From: Mugil cephalus
Taxonomy: Eukaryota; Chordata; Actinopteri; Mugiliformes; Mugilidae
Direction of reading: 5' to 3'
Length of the DNA: 64,000 nt
NCBI RefSeq assembly: GCF_022458985.1
Contig: NC_061771.1
Location: forward strand, 25,660,001-25,724,000
Part shown: one piece after another, positions 52,861-64,000 of the stretch
How positions within the stretch are numbered: position 1 is the first letter of the stretch
Layout: the number at the start of each line of letters is the position of its first letter
Notes under the pieces: generated by a model
The model's input: the letters and a program-made list of their open reading frames with translations, nothing else
Databases searched by the model: none
Told to the model about the DNA's origin: nothing
Translations under genes and position numbers: made by a program

Positions 52861-55384
52861 CCCATCACACAGGGAAATGTGCCTGCTGTGTCAATAAAAG
52901 TCTGTCTGGAGACACAAGAGAGCCTGAGATGAGATGGAAGATAAATTCATACAGAAAGGCCTTCAGCATATTTTAACCCAGAACTTTCAAGTACATGGCC
53001 AAAGCAAGGGGAAACACATGCACACACACACTTAAAAAGGTAAAACAGATAGGCTGGTAGGTAAGCTGATGCTTGTCTATTCATGTTATTACGGTATCAG
53101 TGCTTGGCGCAGCCAAAAGGAACAAAGGACTTGTATACCACCAATTATTCATTACATTTGATATACCAAGTAGTATGTTTTAGAATGACAAGAAAAATCA
53201 CAGTTTTCTTTTAAATTCAAACATTCAACTATTACCAGATGATGACCTTTGACCTGTCATAGGAAACCTATCCTGCAGAGGCTAATTGAAAATTTGTTAC
53301 CCACTGGTTTTCTGAAAAGCAGTTTTGAAGCTCACTGTAGTGGCTCCAGACATTCACCATCTCCACACGGCAGTGCGTGACTCTTTCTGGCTTCCACCTA
53401 CTTCAAAAATTGGGGAAACAGGTGGAGGTGTAGCGTGAAGGGAGCTCAGGCAAGCAGGTGATACCTTGGCTGACAGTTAGTAATGAGAGCTCCCATATGA
53501 CGGACAGTAGTCATGAATTGAGGAATGAAATCCACACACCAAAACCATCATTTGTACCAATCTGTAGCCTCGAGTGGCCATTCCTGATACTGCAGTCTTG
53601 CCTAAATTGTATTTTCATCACCAGAGGATGCCTCTTGGGTTACAATTTTAAAAGTAACTGTTCTTGGACATAGTCATCGATTGTATCAGTAGGCTTATAT
53701 TAGTTTCATCCTCATTAGCGAGTGTTAATGGTAGATTTTTGGTGTGTAAGCAGCTACATCTGGGCTTTATTTAACTGTAAAAATGTGCTTTAGTAACTCA
53801 GAATGTGTTTGGATTTTCTCAAAAATAATCAATTTGATCTTCAAATTGTGCTGAACTTGTTGTGTCATAGCTACATTGTGACACAACACTTTGTGTGTAA
53901 TTTCCCCCTATTGCCCATGTTTGTGTGGGAGCTGGTCATGTCGTCACACTGCGGCTAGCACCAAGATGAAGACACCGGTGATGAGGAGACTGGTTGTGAC
54001 TGCATATCTGGAGGAGAGGTGAGCATGTTGTGCATGTTCAATTTCCCTTTACTAACAAAACCCCAACCAAACTGTGAGATAAAAGCAACTCATACAGGTT
54101 CACCCAAGCCTGCCGCTGCGAAATCTGCACAGTCTACATCCTCCTACATCCTGAAATACTGACATGGTATATATTACAGAAACGTTTCACATCATCCTTT
54201 AATTCGCAGGAGAATGTGTGTGCTGTGTCAATAATCCGAACTGTCGTGGGGATGCTTTACAGAGCTGGTGACGGCGGGGAGGAAAAAACTCCATTTTAAC
54301 AGAAATGTTGAGCAGAACTCAGCTCATATGGGAGGACCCATCTGTTTGTGGCAAGCCGTGCAGAGACAGACAGAAAAAAAGCAGAAAGGGGAGGTAGAGA
54401 CGAGAGTAGCAGATGCAAGGAGATACATTCATACATGCATCTGGATAAAGCATAGATGCAACATTTCGATATAAACTTATCCACATGATACTTGGTGAAT
54501 CATTTATAGAAGACTGTGCTCATAATGTTATTTATAAAAAAAAAATCTATGTGTTCCCATTTTTACAAGAATTACCCGGAGAACCGAAGCATAAGATTAT
54601 GCCGGAGACCACAGTTGTTATGTTTCAGGTGAGTTGGCTGCCATGATGTATGAGTATATATAAGGTACCAGAAGCAAATAATTCAGAGAATCATGCATGA
54701 CATTAAGGTAGGAAAAGATAGCTGTTAGCAAGGTGAGCAATGGCCATGTTGGTGGGGCCAGGACCACAGATTAGAAAAATGCACTTCTGCAGATGCATGC
54801 AGTTCCAGGCCAGTGGCATTCAGAGAAACGCAGTAGCCATGAGCTTCAATAAAGAGGAATATTTTAAGCTTCTAGACATAGAGAGGGCATTTCACCCTCT
54901 ACCCCAAACTGGGAACTGGTTCAGCCTCCCATTCTACTTTTAGAAACTCCAGGAACCACAAGAGAGTCTGCAACAATTGCACAGCATCTGTTGGGTGCAA
55001 CCCTCTATCTTTTCAGGAAAATTCAAATTGTCCCTTAAATTGTCCAAAGATCATATCAGTCCAAGCCCTCTCCCAGGCAAGGGCCGCATTAAAGCTAAGA
55101 CTTGCTAAGGTTGGGGAATGGCATCATTAAAAACTGCCCACAGGCATAAACCCCGTCTCTAAGCAGGACACCTTCTTGATGAGCTGTTGAATACACAGTT
55201 ATTGTTTTCTAGGTAAAGCACACTTTTGGAAAAGGTACATACGCCAAGGAACACTTCTGTTTTGTGACTGTTGCTTTTTGTTTTACATATGTGGCATCAA
55301 TTATTACCTTTAATAGGTATTTTAATGACTACTTACTGGAGCCCATGAAGGTGCTGGTGTTGGAAAACTGGCTTCAGCACTATG
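52861..55384. other. Intergenic DNA without recognised gene
   Basis: Only short open frames without domains. A stretch at 53965-54017 reads MKTPVMRRLVVTAYLEER before a GTGAGC, but it has no partner exon or family. Nothing else seen. Confidence 0.4.
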
Positions 55385-56780
55385 TACACTTAGACTTAGA
55401 CTTAGACTCAACTTTATTGGTCCCTTTGGAATGACTCACTCAGGGAAATTGTACTTCCAGTAGCTATATAGAAAATAGAAATAAGACAAATAAACAATGT
55501 ACCATAAACAGAAAACTCTTAATCAGATTAAATTAAAAATTACAAATAACAAATATTGGGTGGGTGACTACCACTACTCCTTCCCTCTTTCCTTTCTGTC
55601 TTCTGTGGCTTATGTCCTCCTCCCCCTGAATGAGGAGTTGTAGGGCGTGATGGCATGAGGAACAAAGGAGTTCTTGAGTCTATTAGTCCTGCACTTGGGA
55701 AGGAACTCCCACATGTACAGTAGTAAATCAGACACTGCTTTGTAACTAACAGTGTTTCTCCATCCTTACATAGTTGAGAGCTCTGATGGCCTGGTGCTAA
55801 AAACTGCCCTTCATTCTTTCGGTTTATGCAGACAGGCTCCTGTACCAGGGTGGCTGTGGTTTCTGCCTTCTGCAGGCACAGTTTGCAGTGATATATTGCA
55901 CCTGTTTTCGATCACCCTCTGTGTAGCTTTCCAGCTTTGACTGGAGCAGTTCCCTTACCATAGTGTAATGTAACCTGTCAGCGGACTCTCAATGGTGGCC
56001 TTGAAGAGGTTTGTGAGGATGTCTCGTCTGACCAGGAAATAAAGCCTTTGGCAAGGTTTTCTGACCGCAGTGTCAGTGTGCAGTGACCCTCTGAGACACC
56101 CTCTCAACTTCAGCATCACCAATGTCGATAGCAGAGTGTCCACTTTCCTGTTGTTCCCTGTAGTGCACAACCATCTCTTCCGTTTTTCTAACAATCAGTG
56201 AGAGGTTATTGTCTTAGGACTAGATGGTCAATACTTTAACCTCTTCTCTGTAGGCAGGCTTGTCATAGTCAAGATGGTCATGACATCAGCCAATGTAGAT
56301 GGTGTTAGAAATGGCCTTGAACAGTCATAAGTAAACAGAGAGAACATGAAGGGAGCACGCAACCCTATTTTCACCACCTTCGGCGGCCTGCCAGTCAGGA
56401 AGTCAAATATTAAGTTGCAGTTGGAGGTTTCCAGGCCTGGGATGGCGAGCTTCGAGACCAGTATGATGGCTTTGAATGCTAAGCTGGAGCTAACGAAGAG
56501 CATACTCACATGTGTTTCCCCTTTCCAGGTGGGTGAGTGTTGTTGGGGCTATGATCGGGTTTTTACAGAAAAGTTCATCCCCTTCATGATGACAAATGTG
56601 AAGCTTAAATGACTGTGGCCCTGTAGCACTAAGACTGCTGGTTTCTTTGGGACTGGAACGATAGACCTTGAAAGAGGTGAGGACTAAAGACTGACTAAGC
56701 GAGAGGTTAAAGATGTTGGCAAACTCTCCAGCCAGTTAGTTGGGGGCATGAGAGCCCTGTCTGGGATTCAAACAGTCATC
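55385..56780 (+). repeat. Long decayed teleost interspersed repeat
   Basis: Starts with TTAGACTTAGACTTAGACTC then AACTTTATTGGTCCCTTTGG. It continues through GATGGCATGAGGAACAAAGG, GTCCTGCACTTGGGAAGGA and, near the end, CTGGTTTCTTTGGGACTGGA and AACTCTCCAGCCAGTTAGTT. This ordered set is familiar from fish dispersed repeats thought to derive from non-LTR elements. No intact frame. Confidence 0.5.
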
Positions 56781-57834
56781 TGTTCACAGAGTATGTGGAG
56801 AAAGGTTTAGCATATCTCTTTTGTTGTTTGAAAAAAAGATAAAACTACATACACAGTGGATACTTAGTTTTGGGGTACACTATAGCACCATAGTGTGCGT
56901 GGTTGGTGTGAACTTCTGGAAGGTGGGAGAGAAACGATCAGGAGTTAGCATAGGTAGTGAGTAGTGTGTGTTTTGACTTTGAGTACAAACACATTCAGGC
57001 AGGATTGAGGCAGTGATGACAAGATCCGTGACAGGCTGTAAAAAGGCAGTGACTGTACATGCAGAAAGGAGCCGATGATGAACAGGGGGGCAGGTGGATA
57101 GGTGTGTATGTGGAGATCAGGTGATGAGAGAAGTTATACAGCCTCAGGTCATGAGCTGGAGATATCAGGACCACAGCTGTTTTCCTCTTTATATTTCCAT
57201 CAGCGACATCTCGCTTGCATTTTAGCCCATCCCACTATAAAATGCATTAAGAGACGTGGGGAAAACACATTTGCTGTCAAAATTAGTTATCATCTCCCCT
57301 CGGGCGTCACGTGGATCTGTTTCACTTTGTGATGAGTGTCATGGTCCAATTGACTGCACATTACAAATAATAAAAAAAAGGGTGTGTGGTAAACACTGCT
57401 AATGATTTGGTATCGCACATTTGACCTTCAAATAAATTGTCATCCAAAGATGAATTATCGCCATTTTGAAAAAGGGTTTCACTGTTGACATAATGAGTGA
57501 CTGTACTTGATTTGCATTTGTGTTTGCTCAGTGAACCGCACCGTCGGTATACTTCTCACTCATATCCCAGCTAGTCTGTCAAATACTCCACATTTGAATT
57601 GGGTAAAAGGGCCTTTGTCCCACTCTGCAACCTTTTGCATAGAATATGTTGCAGAATGACTGGATTTCATTTCATTAAGCAGTTTTAAAGCCATACAAAC
57701 TGAGAGTACTTGAGGTCTACTCCACAATATGCACTCGTTGTGCTTGCTTTGCTTTAGATTTGTTGACTTTTTTCTTTTATTTGTCATTTGTTTTGTAAAT
57801 GTGTAATTTTGTAACTGTGTTTTGCATTTGCTGC

Positions 57835-57930
57835 TGTCTGTCTTGACCAGGACTCCCTTGAAAAAGCAGTTCTTAAGCTTGATGGGATCTTCCTGGTTGA
57901 ATAATAGTAATAAAAATCAATCAATAAAAA
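57835..57930 (+). mobile_element. LINE 3' tail
   Basis: TTGACCAGGACTCCCTTGAA, then AAAGCAGTTCTTAAG and GATCTTCCTGGTTGAATAAT, ending in AATAAAAATCAATCAATAAA. A common vertebrate LINE 3' end, 5' truncated. Confidence 0.55.
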
Positions 57931-60499
57931 ACATTTCCAGATATGATATACTCTCATGAAAGGGTCTATGATGAGCTTTATGTCATAATTCTAGATAAAC
58001 TGGTTCATGCATCTTTCTGAAGTACATTACAAAGATGTTTTTATGGGCAAAGAGTGAATGGCACGGCTCTGTAGATTCATATAATCAATGACGTTGGAGG
58101 ACATTAAATTAAAATTAAATTAAAATATAAGGCAAAAGCCTACAAACACCATCACAACAACCCAGACGAGTCACATTTTGGCAGCATGGACGCATTTCCT
58201 TTAAATTAAGGCAACTCTAGGCAATATCAAGTAAATCATGTGATCTGGTTTTATGGGATTACTGTGAACCGTACATGAATTAACTGAAATATAACCATCA
58301 TTCACAATCAGAGAGTGCATACCGAAACTAAATCAGTGAATGTGTGGAGAGGAACACGGTGGTGGAGAGGAGGGGTGACAAAAAAAGACAAGATATTCAA
58401 GATACAGTAACAATCGCCTAGAGATCGCCTAGAGAAAAATTATAAAGCATGAGCGGAAAACAGACTAAGGGACACAAAAGAGGCCCAGGGAAGATGACAA
58501 GGGAGAAGCAGAAGACAGGAAGGAAAAGAGGTGAAGAGAGATAAGAAAAACAGACAGGGAGGGGAGATAAACAGATAAAAATAAACAAGGGGAACAGAAA
58601 AAGAAGCTTGAGAGAGGATGAGACATCGTCACTCCGAGTGAAAGGCAGAAACAGAAGGCAGGATGGAAGATGGCCACAGTGAGAGATGGAGAATGGGAAA
58701 CAGGACAAAGAAGAAGAGACAAGAAGAAAGTGGAAGGGAGCATATTACTGGTGGCAGACTCTGTCACGGAGTTAATGGGGTTTTGCCACTTCCTATCATC
58801 CGAGCGCCTTTTGAACCGTGGCCTTTGCATACAGAAAGATCATTAACTCTCAGCTCTGCCTCCTCCGGGGGCCTCCTCGCCATCGTCTCCTCCTCGTCTG
58901 CAGGACGACTTGTCAGCGAGAGCCCTGGTGTCCACCTCCCCGCTTCCATTTAGAGCCGCGCCACATACTTTATGTAACAATGCATCCGTATTAGCAGCCT
59001 GCGTCGCAAAAACAGAGACAGAAACAGCACAGGTCTCACAAATTGACACGTAGATTTCTTCTATTTTTTTTTTTTTTTTTTGTCTTCATTGAAATTCTGC
59101 TATTTTGTTTGCCCGCAGTGGAGAGAGTTATTAATCCAGAGCGGGGAATGAATAATTTTTTAAAAAAGAAAAGAAAAATACAGTTTTCACAATTGCACAC
59201 ACATTAGATACATCATTATTTATCTGATTCCTGACTTTATTAACCTCAGTGACTACATCTGGCCATGGAAGGCTCTTCTAACCAGAGCATATGCATTGTC
59301 CAAAGCAGTGTCAGCGACTAAAAGGAAATGTAGAGAAAGAGTTTTCATTAAAAATTCATTGGATAGATACTTACTCACCAGCTGCCGTACCAAAGCTAGG
59401 GACTAGTTGGTGAACAGTGGAGTGATTAGCAGCTAAATGGAGTTAGTGGCATTCATCAGATGGACGCAATTACAACTCGAAAGCAATGCTCCTCTCTAGC
59501 TGCTACACGTGTTAATACGTTTTCTATACCAGATGATGAAACTGTGGCATTCTACTGAGTAGTCAAGGAAAGTACTTCTTTTGTTGCATTCACTGACATT
59601 ATGTAAAATTCAGGCCTGTTGAAAGCTTGTGTATTTCTTATCAATATTTAAAGCGTGAGAGCATTAATGGTAACTGAACTGCAACATTGTGTAAGGATGA
59701 GATTTGAGTCATACACCTGCTGCATAGCTGGTGGTATAAATCCTCACTGTAAATGGTGAAAGGTACAAAGGAGTGCGTGCATTAATGTGCAACTGAACAC
59801 CTGATATTTCTGAGTGTAGGGGAGGAGAAAGAAAAAAAAGAGGAAAACAACTCTCATGCCTTGTACGCTTGAAATCGATTCAAAAGACAACTTTCATGCT
59901 CACATAATGAAACAGCTCGCCTCCGGTCAGACAAGGGAAGAATTAGGTACAGCAAATGAGCGAGACGGCTTTGGTTGTGTTAATCTTTTGTTAATCTTTG
60001 TTGAATGTTTCAGGTAGTCTCAAATTCTTCCTGTTTGGTCAGTATACAAAAAATGTTTGATTCACCTGCCTTTCCTTTTTACGTCTGTACCAATCAAGGC
60101 TTATCAACAAAGACATGAACTAATTTCTCTGTGGAATGTGAAAGGAGTGATCAAAAACCTTTATTATTGCCGTCCTACAGCTACCTTTTTAGTCTATTAT
60201 TTTTATTATGTTACATTATTGTGGTTTTCTACCTCTTACACCAACTGGTGTAGTTGCTTTGTTGGGAACTGATAATGCCCTGGAATAAATCTGCTGGACC
60301 AATCAAGTTGTGTGACTTATTTTGATATATGCAACGATGGACACAAGAGTAACAGCAACATACACATACACAATATACACATTATTTGAAGACCATTGAG
60401 TCGATTTTATTTACGCCACAGTGGCACAGGGTGGTCATATGGCCTAACTGCTGTGCAGAGGTAATTCTTTTCCCCTGCCTTCGTGGCCCATGATTACAT
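57931..60499. other. Intergenic DNA, low complexity and no gene
   Basis: 58440-58745 is strongly purine-rich on the plus strand (GAGAGATGGAGAATGGGAAA), which produces open frames on both strands. A short GC-rich patch at 58855-58955 is not assignable. A T run of about 19 lies at 59065-59082. Confidence 0.45.
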
Positions 60500-61032
60500 T
60501 TTTTTTTTCATCTTAGATGACGCGATCGATTGGATCTTCAAGATTTTTCTAAGAAAGCTGAGGTCCTTATTCATGCTTTTGTGACCTCTCGACTCGATTA
60601 CTGCAATGCTCTTTTGTCAGGATTGAAAAGCTTTCTAGGCCTGCAGATGGTGCAGGATGCTGCCCCTCTTATTCTGACTGGAGTGGCTAAATACGAGCAC
60701 ATTACCCTGTGTTGGCCTCTCTTCATTGACTGCCCTGTTGGGTTAGAGCTGATTTCAAAGTGCTCTTGCTAACCTATGAAATTGTAAATGACATTGGACC
60801 ATTTTATTTGAATGACATTGTGACCTTACATATACTTTCTTTTCTTCAACTGGTCTGTTGAACGTTCCTAAGGTCGGAAAAAAGACTGTTGGTGAGTGTG
60901 CCTTTTCTTTCCATGGACCAGTATTATGGACCAGTCTTCCTCGAGACATTAGGCAGACATGTTCTATAGAAGTATTCAAAGCAAAGTTAAATATTATTAT
61001 TAATAATAATAATAACAATAATAATAATAAAT
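60500..61032 (+). mobile_element. LINE (CR1/L2/Rex1-like) ORF2 C-terminus
   Basis: 60557-60655 reads AEVLIHAFVTSRLDYCNALL, and 60867-60988 reads PKVGKKTVGECAFSFHGPVL then WTSLPRDIRQTCSIEVFKAK. Both are hallmarks of the end of non-LTR retrotransposon reverse transcriptases. The frame is broken between them. The element ends in an (AAT)n tail at 60990-61031, as this group usually does. Confidence 0.75.
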
Positions 61033-64000
61033 ACAAGTGGTGTGCTGCTCATATTTTAAAAATAATTCAGTTTGACTATCCCACACTACGTTGAAATTCA
61101 TCTACTGATCAGGGGAACTTTCACTGGTCACAGTAGATCAGATGCACACGAAAGAAAACTTGAAAATTACTAGTAAAAATAAACATTAGTTTAAGAAAAA
61201 AATATATATAATTCCACAGTGTTTGCTGTGAGTAAAAATGCAATTGATAATTGACATGTACCAAACTACAACTCATTTCTGAACAGTGTAAAAAGATAAA
61301 ACATTAGTCTTGTGTTTCTGTAGCTTACATAACAATTTATATTTTTATAGAACAAAGGTATCAACAATGAAATATGAAAACTCAGTTAATAATCAGGAAA
61401 GGCTCTTTGATAAAAAAATAAGTTTTAACTGCATTTTCTTGAATAATAGGTGATTGAAACAACACACTGAACTAGCAGCACTTTCCACTTTGCAACTCCA
61501 ATATAAGCAGCTCGTCTGTATTTTTACTCTTTATTTTCCATCGGTCTGCACTTTCACTATATTAATCACTGTAGTACTTTTGTGTGTTGCCCTAATTTGT
61601 TGCTGTAAGAATACACTCCTATATTAGCCCTATTTTGTGGAGTCTATCTTTTTTGTTTTTGAACGTATTGTGAATAACAACAATTAGTTCTGGCAAATGT
61701 CAAAAAGTTAAAACTTGTGGAATACAACAGAGACGCAACAAATCCAAACTCTCCACCCCTCCCTTGATGAACGGCAGCGAGTAGTGAGTCTGCACACATT
61801 CATCTACAGTATATTCTTTATCTTCAGTGACAACAGGAAACAGAAGAGGCAGATTAAGGCGTCTTCGCGGGGCACCGTGCAATTAATTGCATTCTCGAAG
61901 CGACTATCTGACATCTCTATTTTAAGTCGAAAACCAGCCTCTTCACCCTATTTAAAATAGACTTGCGTTTTATGTGTATTCCCCTCTTTGTTTATAAGTT
62001 TGTGTCATTTAAAAAGAACACAATTTAGAAGTTAGTCCATTCATAGACAGAATGGATACAGAGGGACATTGCGCATGGGTTACATGCACATTAAGGCATA
62101 ATAGTGGCTGAATTAATGCATCACTTCTATTCACGGCGGCAGTGGCAAACATTCAGTGCGATGATTGTGCAGCAAAACGGTGATTTGTGGTGGCAGTTGT
62201 GGATTACGTGGCTATAACTTCAGCCTCGTTTGCAGGGATGCCAATACAACTCGACAAATCTCCTGGCAGTCTTGTGCCGAAATAATTACTGAACCAAATA
62301 AATTACATACTGTGTATATGACGCACAAAATGTACTATCTCCAGTAGGTCAAACAAAGGTTAACATTAAGCTAAAAAGCTGAATAGATGAAAAAAAACAC
62401 ACACATTTTAATCAATAGTGTTTTTTTCAAAGGTTTTATCACCATTTGTTTTACTCGTTACTGCTGTAGCATAGATCGTCTTTTTCTAGCTTGGGGGGAC
62501 CTTCATCACATTTGTCAGTGTCACTTCCGCGCAGTGCGGGTCTCCGTCTCATGTCAACACCTGGGAGGGCAGATGTCAGTTACAGTGGGTGGAAACAAGT
62601 CCTGAGGCCACCGGCAGTTCTGTAATTACCCTACGATGTTAACAAAACTGTACAGTAATGAGGGTTAGGGAGTAAAACTGAAACCCCAGCAAACCCCTCT
62701 TAACACTGCTAAATACAACAGTGGTGGGATTTCTGCATCGGAAAATAATGCAAACATATACTGTATATATAAATATATATATGTATTTATTTAAACAAAG
62801 GCCATTCATAATTGTAGCTGAAAAATGCTAGGGATGCTGGATGGATAGATAGATGTTGGGTCATGCTGACAGGCTGCACACTTCCAACAGATCTTCATTC
62901 AGCCGCTCATGGCAAGTGCTGGTCTTGGCACATTGCTGCACATTTATGCTTCACCCATAGATGCGTGTAAACCCGTGCAGCAACGGATGGGTATGTTGCA
63001 GAGGAGCCAGTGTGGACAATGAGTTGTGCAGATCCATGCACTGAGCCAAAACAGGGATGGAATCAAACAAACTGCATGTACGTATTAAAGAAATAGGTAA
63101 GTTAATTTACACTAGGTTTGCTTTTACACGTGCAGTGCGGAAAAGTTCACTTGTGGCTTTGGCTAGTTGGAAATACTTCAAAATAATTCATTGATGATGA
63201 ATCAGGATCAGGCAAAAGGAAGCAGCGACTGTGAAGGTTTGGAATCTTTTAGTTGCAAATTAATACACAGAACCTTGTTAAAGCTGTGGGTACAAATCGG
63301 CAGCTTTTTGTCAAACAAAGTGATCAGATTAACTCAAATAGAACAAAAAAAAAATACAAACCAGTGGCTGTTATCTGTTTCGAATGTGGGTTTCAGATTT
63401 TTAAATTTGTTCATCTGCACTTCATGATGCGTCTGTTGAGTTAATCACCCAAAATAAAAACTATCACACTTCTGAAGAATAGCAGGAATTTAATATACCG
63501 TTCAGTATCTTAAGTTGTTTTTCCAGCCATTAGATATCACTTTTACCAGACAGCCAGGGACAACGGGGTTGGCAGAGCAGTGTGTGAGCGAGTGTGTGCA
63601 TGTGTGCTCGTGCATCTATTCAGCGGGAAAGAAAAGAAGAGATTTAACCCCACGACCTGAAAATGAGTACTGTAGTGTAGGGCATAATACCTCGGTATTA
63701 TCCACGAGACAGACACTGACATGCAATTTAAGGCAACTTTTTTCTGACCTTTCCAGCACAATGCTGTTATTCATATCATCATCTATTATACACTATACTT
63801 TATGCAGTGACAGGGAGTTGCCTCAGTGTGTCTTATTGTATTGTGTTGCTTAAAGGCAGCAGAGGAAAGAAATGTAGTGACCTGAAGCTTCTGGGTCCTG
63901 GATTTATTTCCAGATTTTCTGGATGGTTAGAGACTGCAAGTCTAGAGACTGCAAAAGTCTATCTCATGTTAATGTTGTCTTAAAATGCTTGCTAGTAACA
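61033..64000. other. Intergenic DNA to the window end
   Basis: AT-rich. Only short open frames without domains and an AT run at 62758-62785. No gene, RNA or element supported. Confidence 0.45.

Noticed and set aside
53965..54017. Exon-like stretch starting ATGAAG and ending at GTGAGC
   Set aside because: Eighteen codons with no homology, no acceptor or downstream exon. A chance match to a donor.
58418..58830. Minus frames of 96 and 121 codons, rich in Phe, Leu and Ser
   Set aside because: Antisense of a GA-rich low-complexity tract. No splice partners or family.

Overview
The window is vertebrate genomic DNA, almost certainly from a ray-finned (teleost) fish. The genes are split into many short exons with GT..AG introns. 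The recognised proteins are vertebrate families. The repeats are types I know from teleosts: Tc1/mariner derivatives, hAT pieces, LINE 3' ends and a tRNA-derived SINE. Nothing bacterial or viral was seen, and there is no CRISPR, operon or rRNA.

Layout. (1) 516-17541, minus strand: a GTPBP1-type GTP-binding protein gene in 13 coding exons. Twelve exons splice cleanly into an open frame. Exon 4, which should carry the GTPase P-loop, is scrambled. (2) 19919-22921, plus strand: a four-exon prototype galectin of 131 residues, with a TATA box and a poly(A) signal. (3) 24906-25961, minus strand: an intronless 351-residue class A GPCR of the urotensin-II receptor type. (4) 29478-48168, minus strand: a ten-exon ArfGAP with two PH domains (ADAP1/centaurin-alpha type, 378 residues). 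One of its introns appears to use a GC donor. (5) 48169-64000: no supportable gene, only repeats and low-complexity DNA.

The four genes do not form a pathway. GTPBP1 acts in translation and mRNA turnover, galectin binds beta-galactosides, the receptor binds urotensin peptides, and ADAP binds inositol phosphates and acts on ARF6. GTPBP1 and the galectin are head to head, the galectin and the receptor are tail to tail, and the receptor lies just downstream of ADAP1.

Introns and intergenic DNA are full of decayed mobile elements. The more notable ones are two Tc1/mariner remnants that each seem to hold a nested hAT-type element, two copies of a repeat that keeps a THAP-type zinc finger, and an unidentified decayed coding sequence in ADAP1 intron 9. 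I found no convincing new multi-gene system. All coordinates and translations were read by eye.
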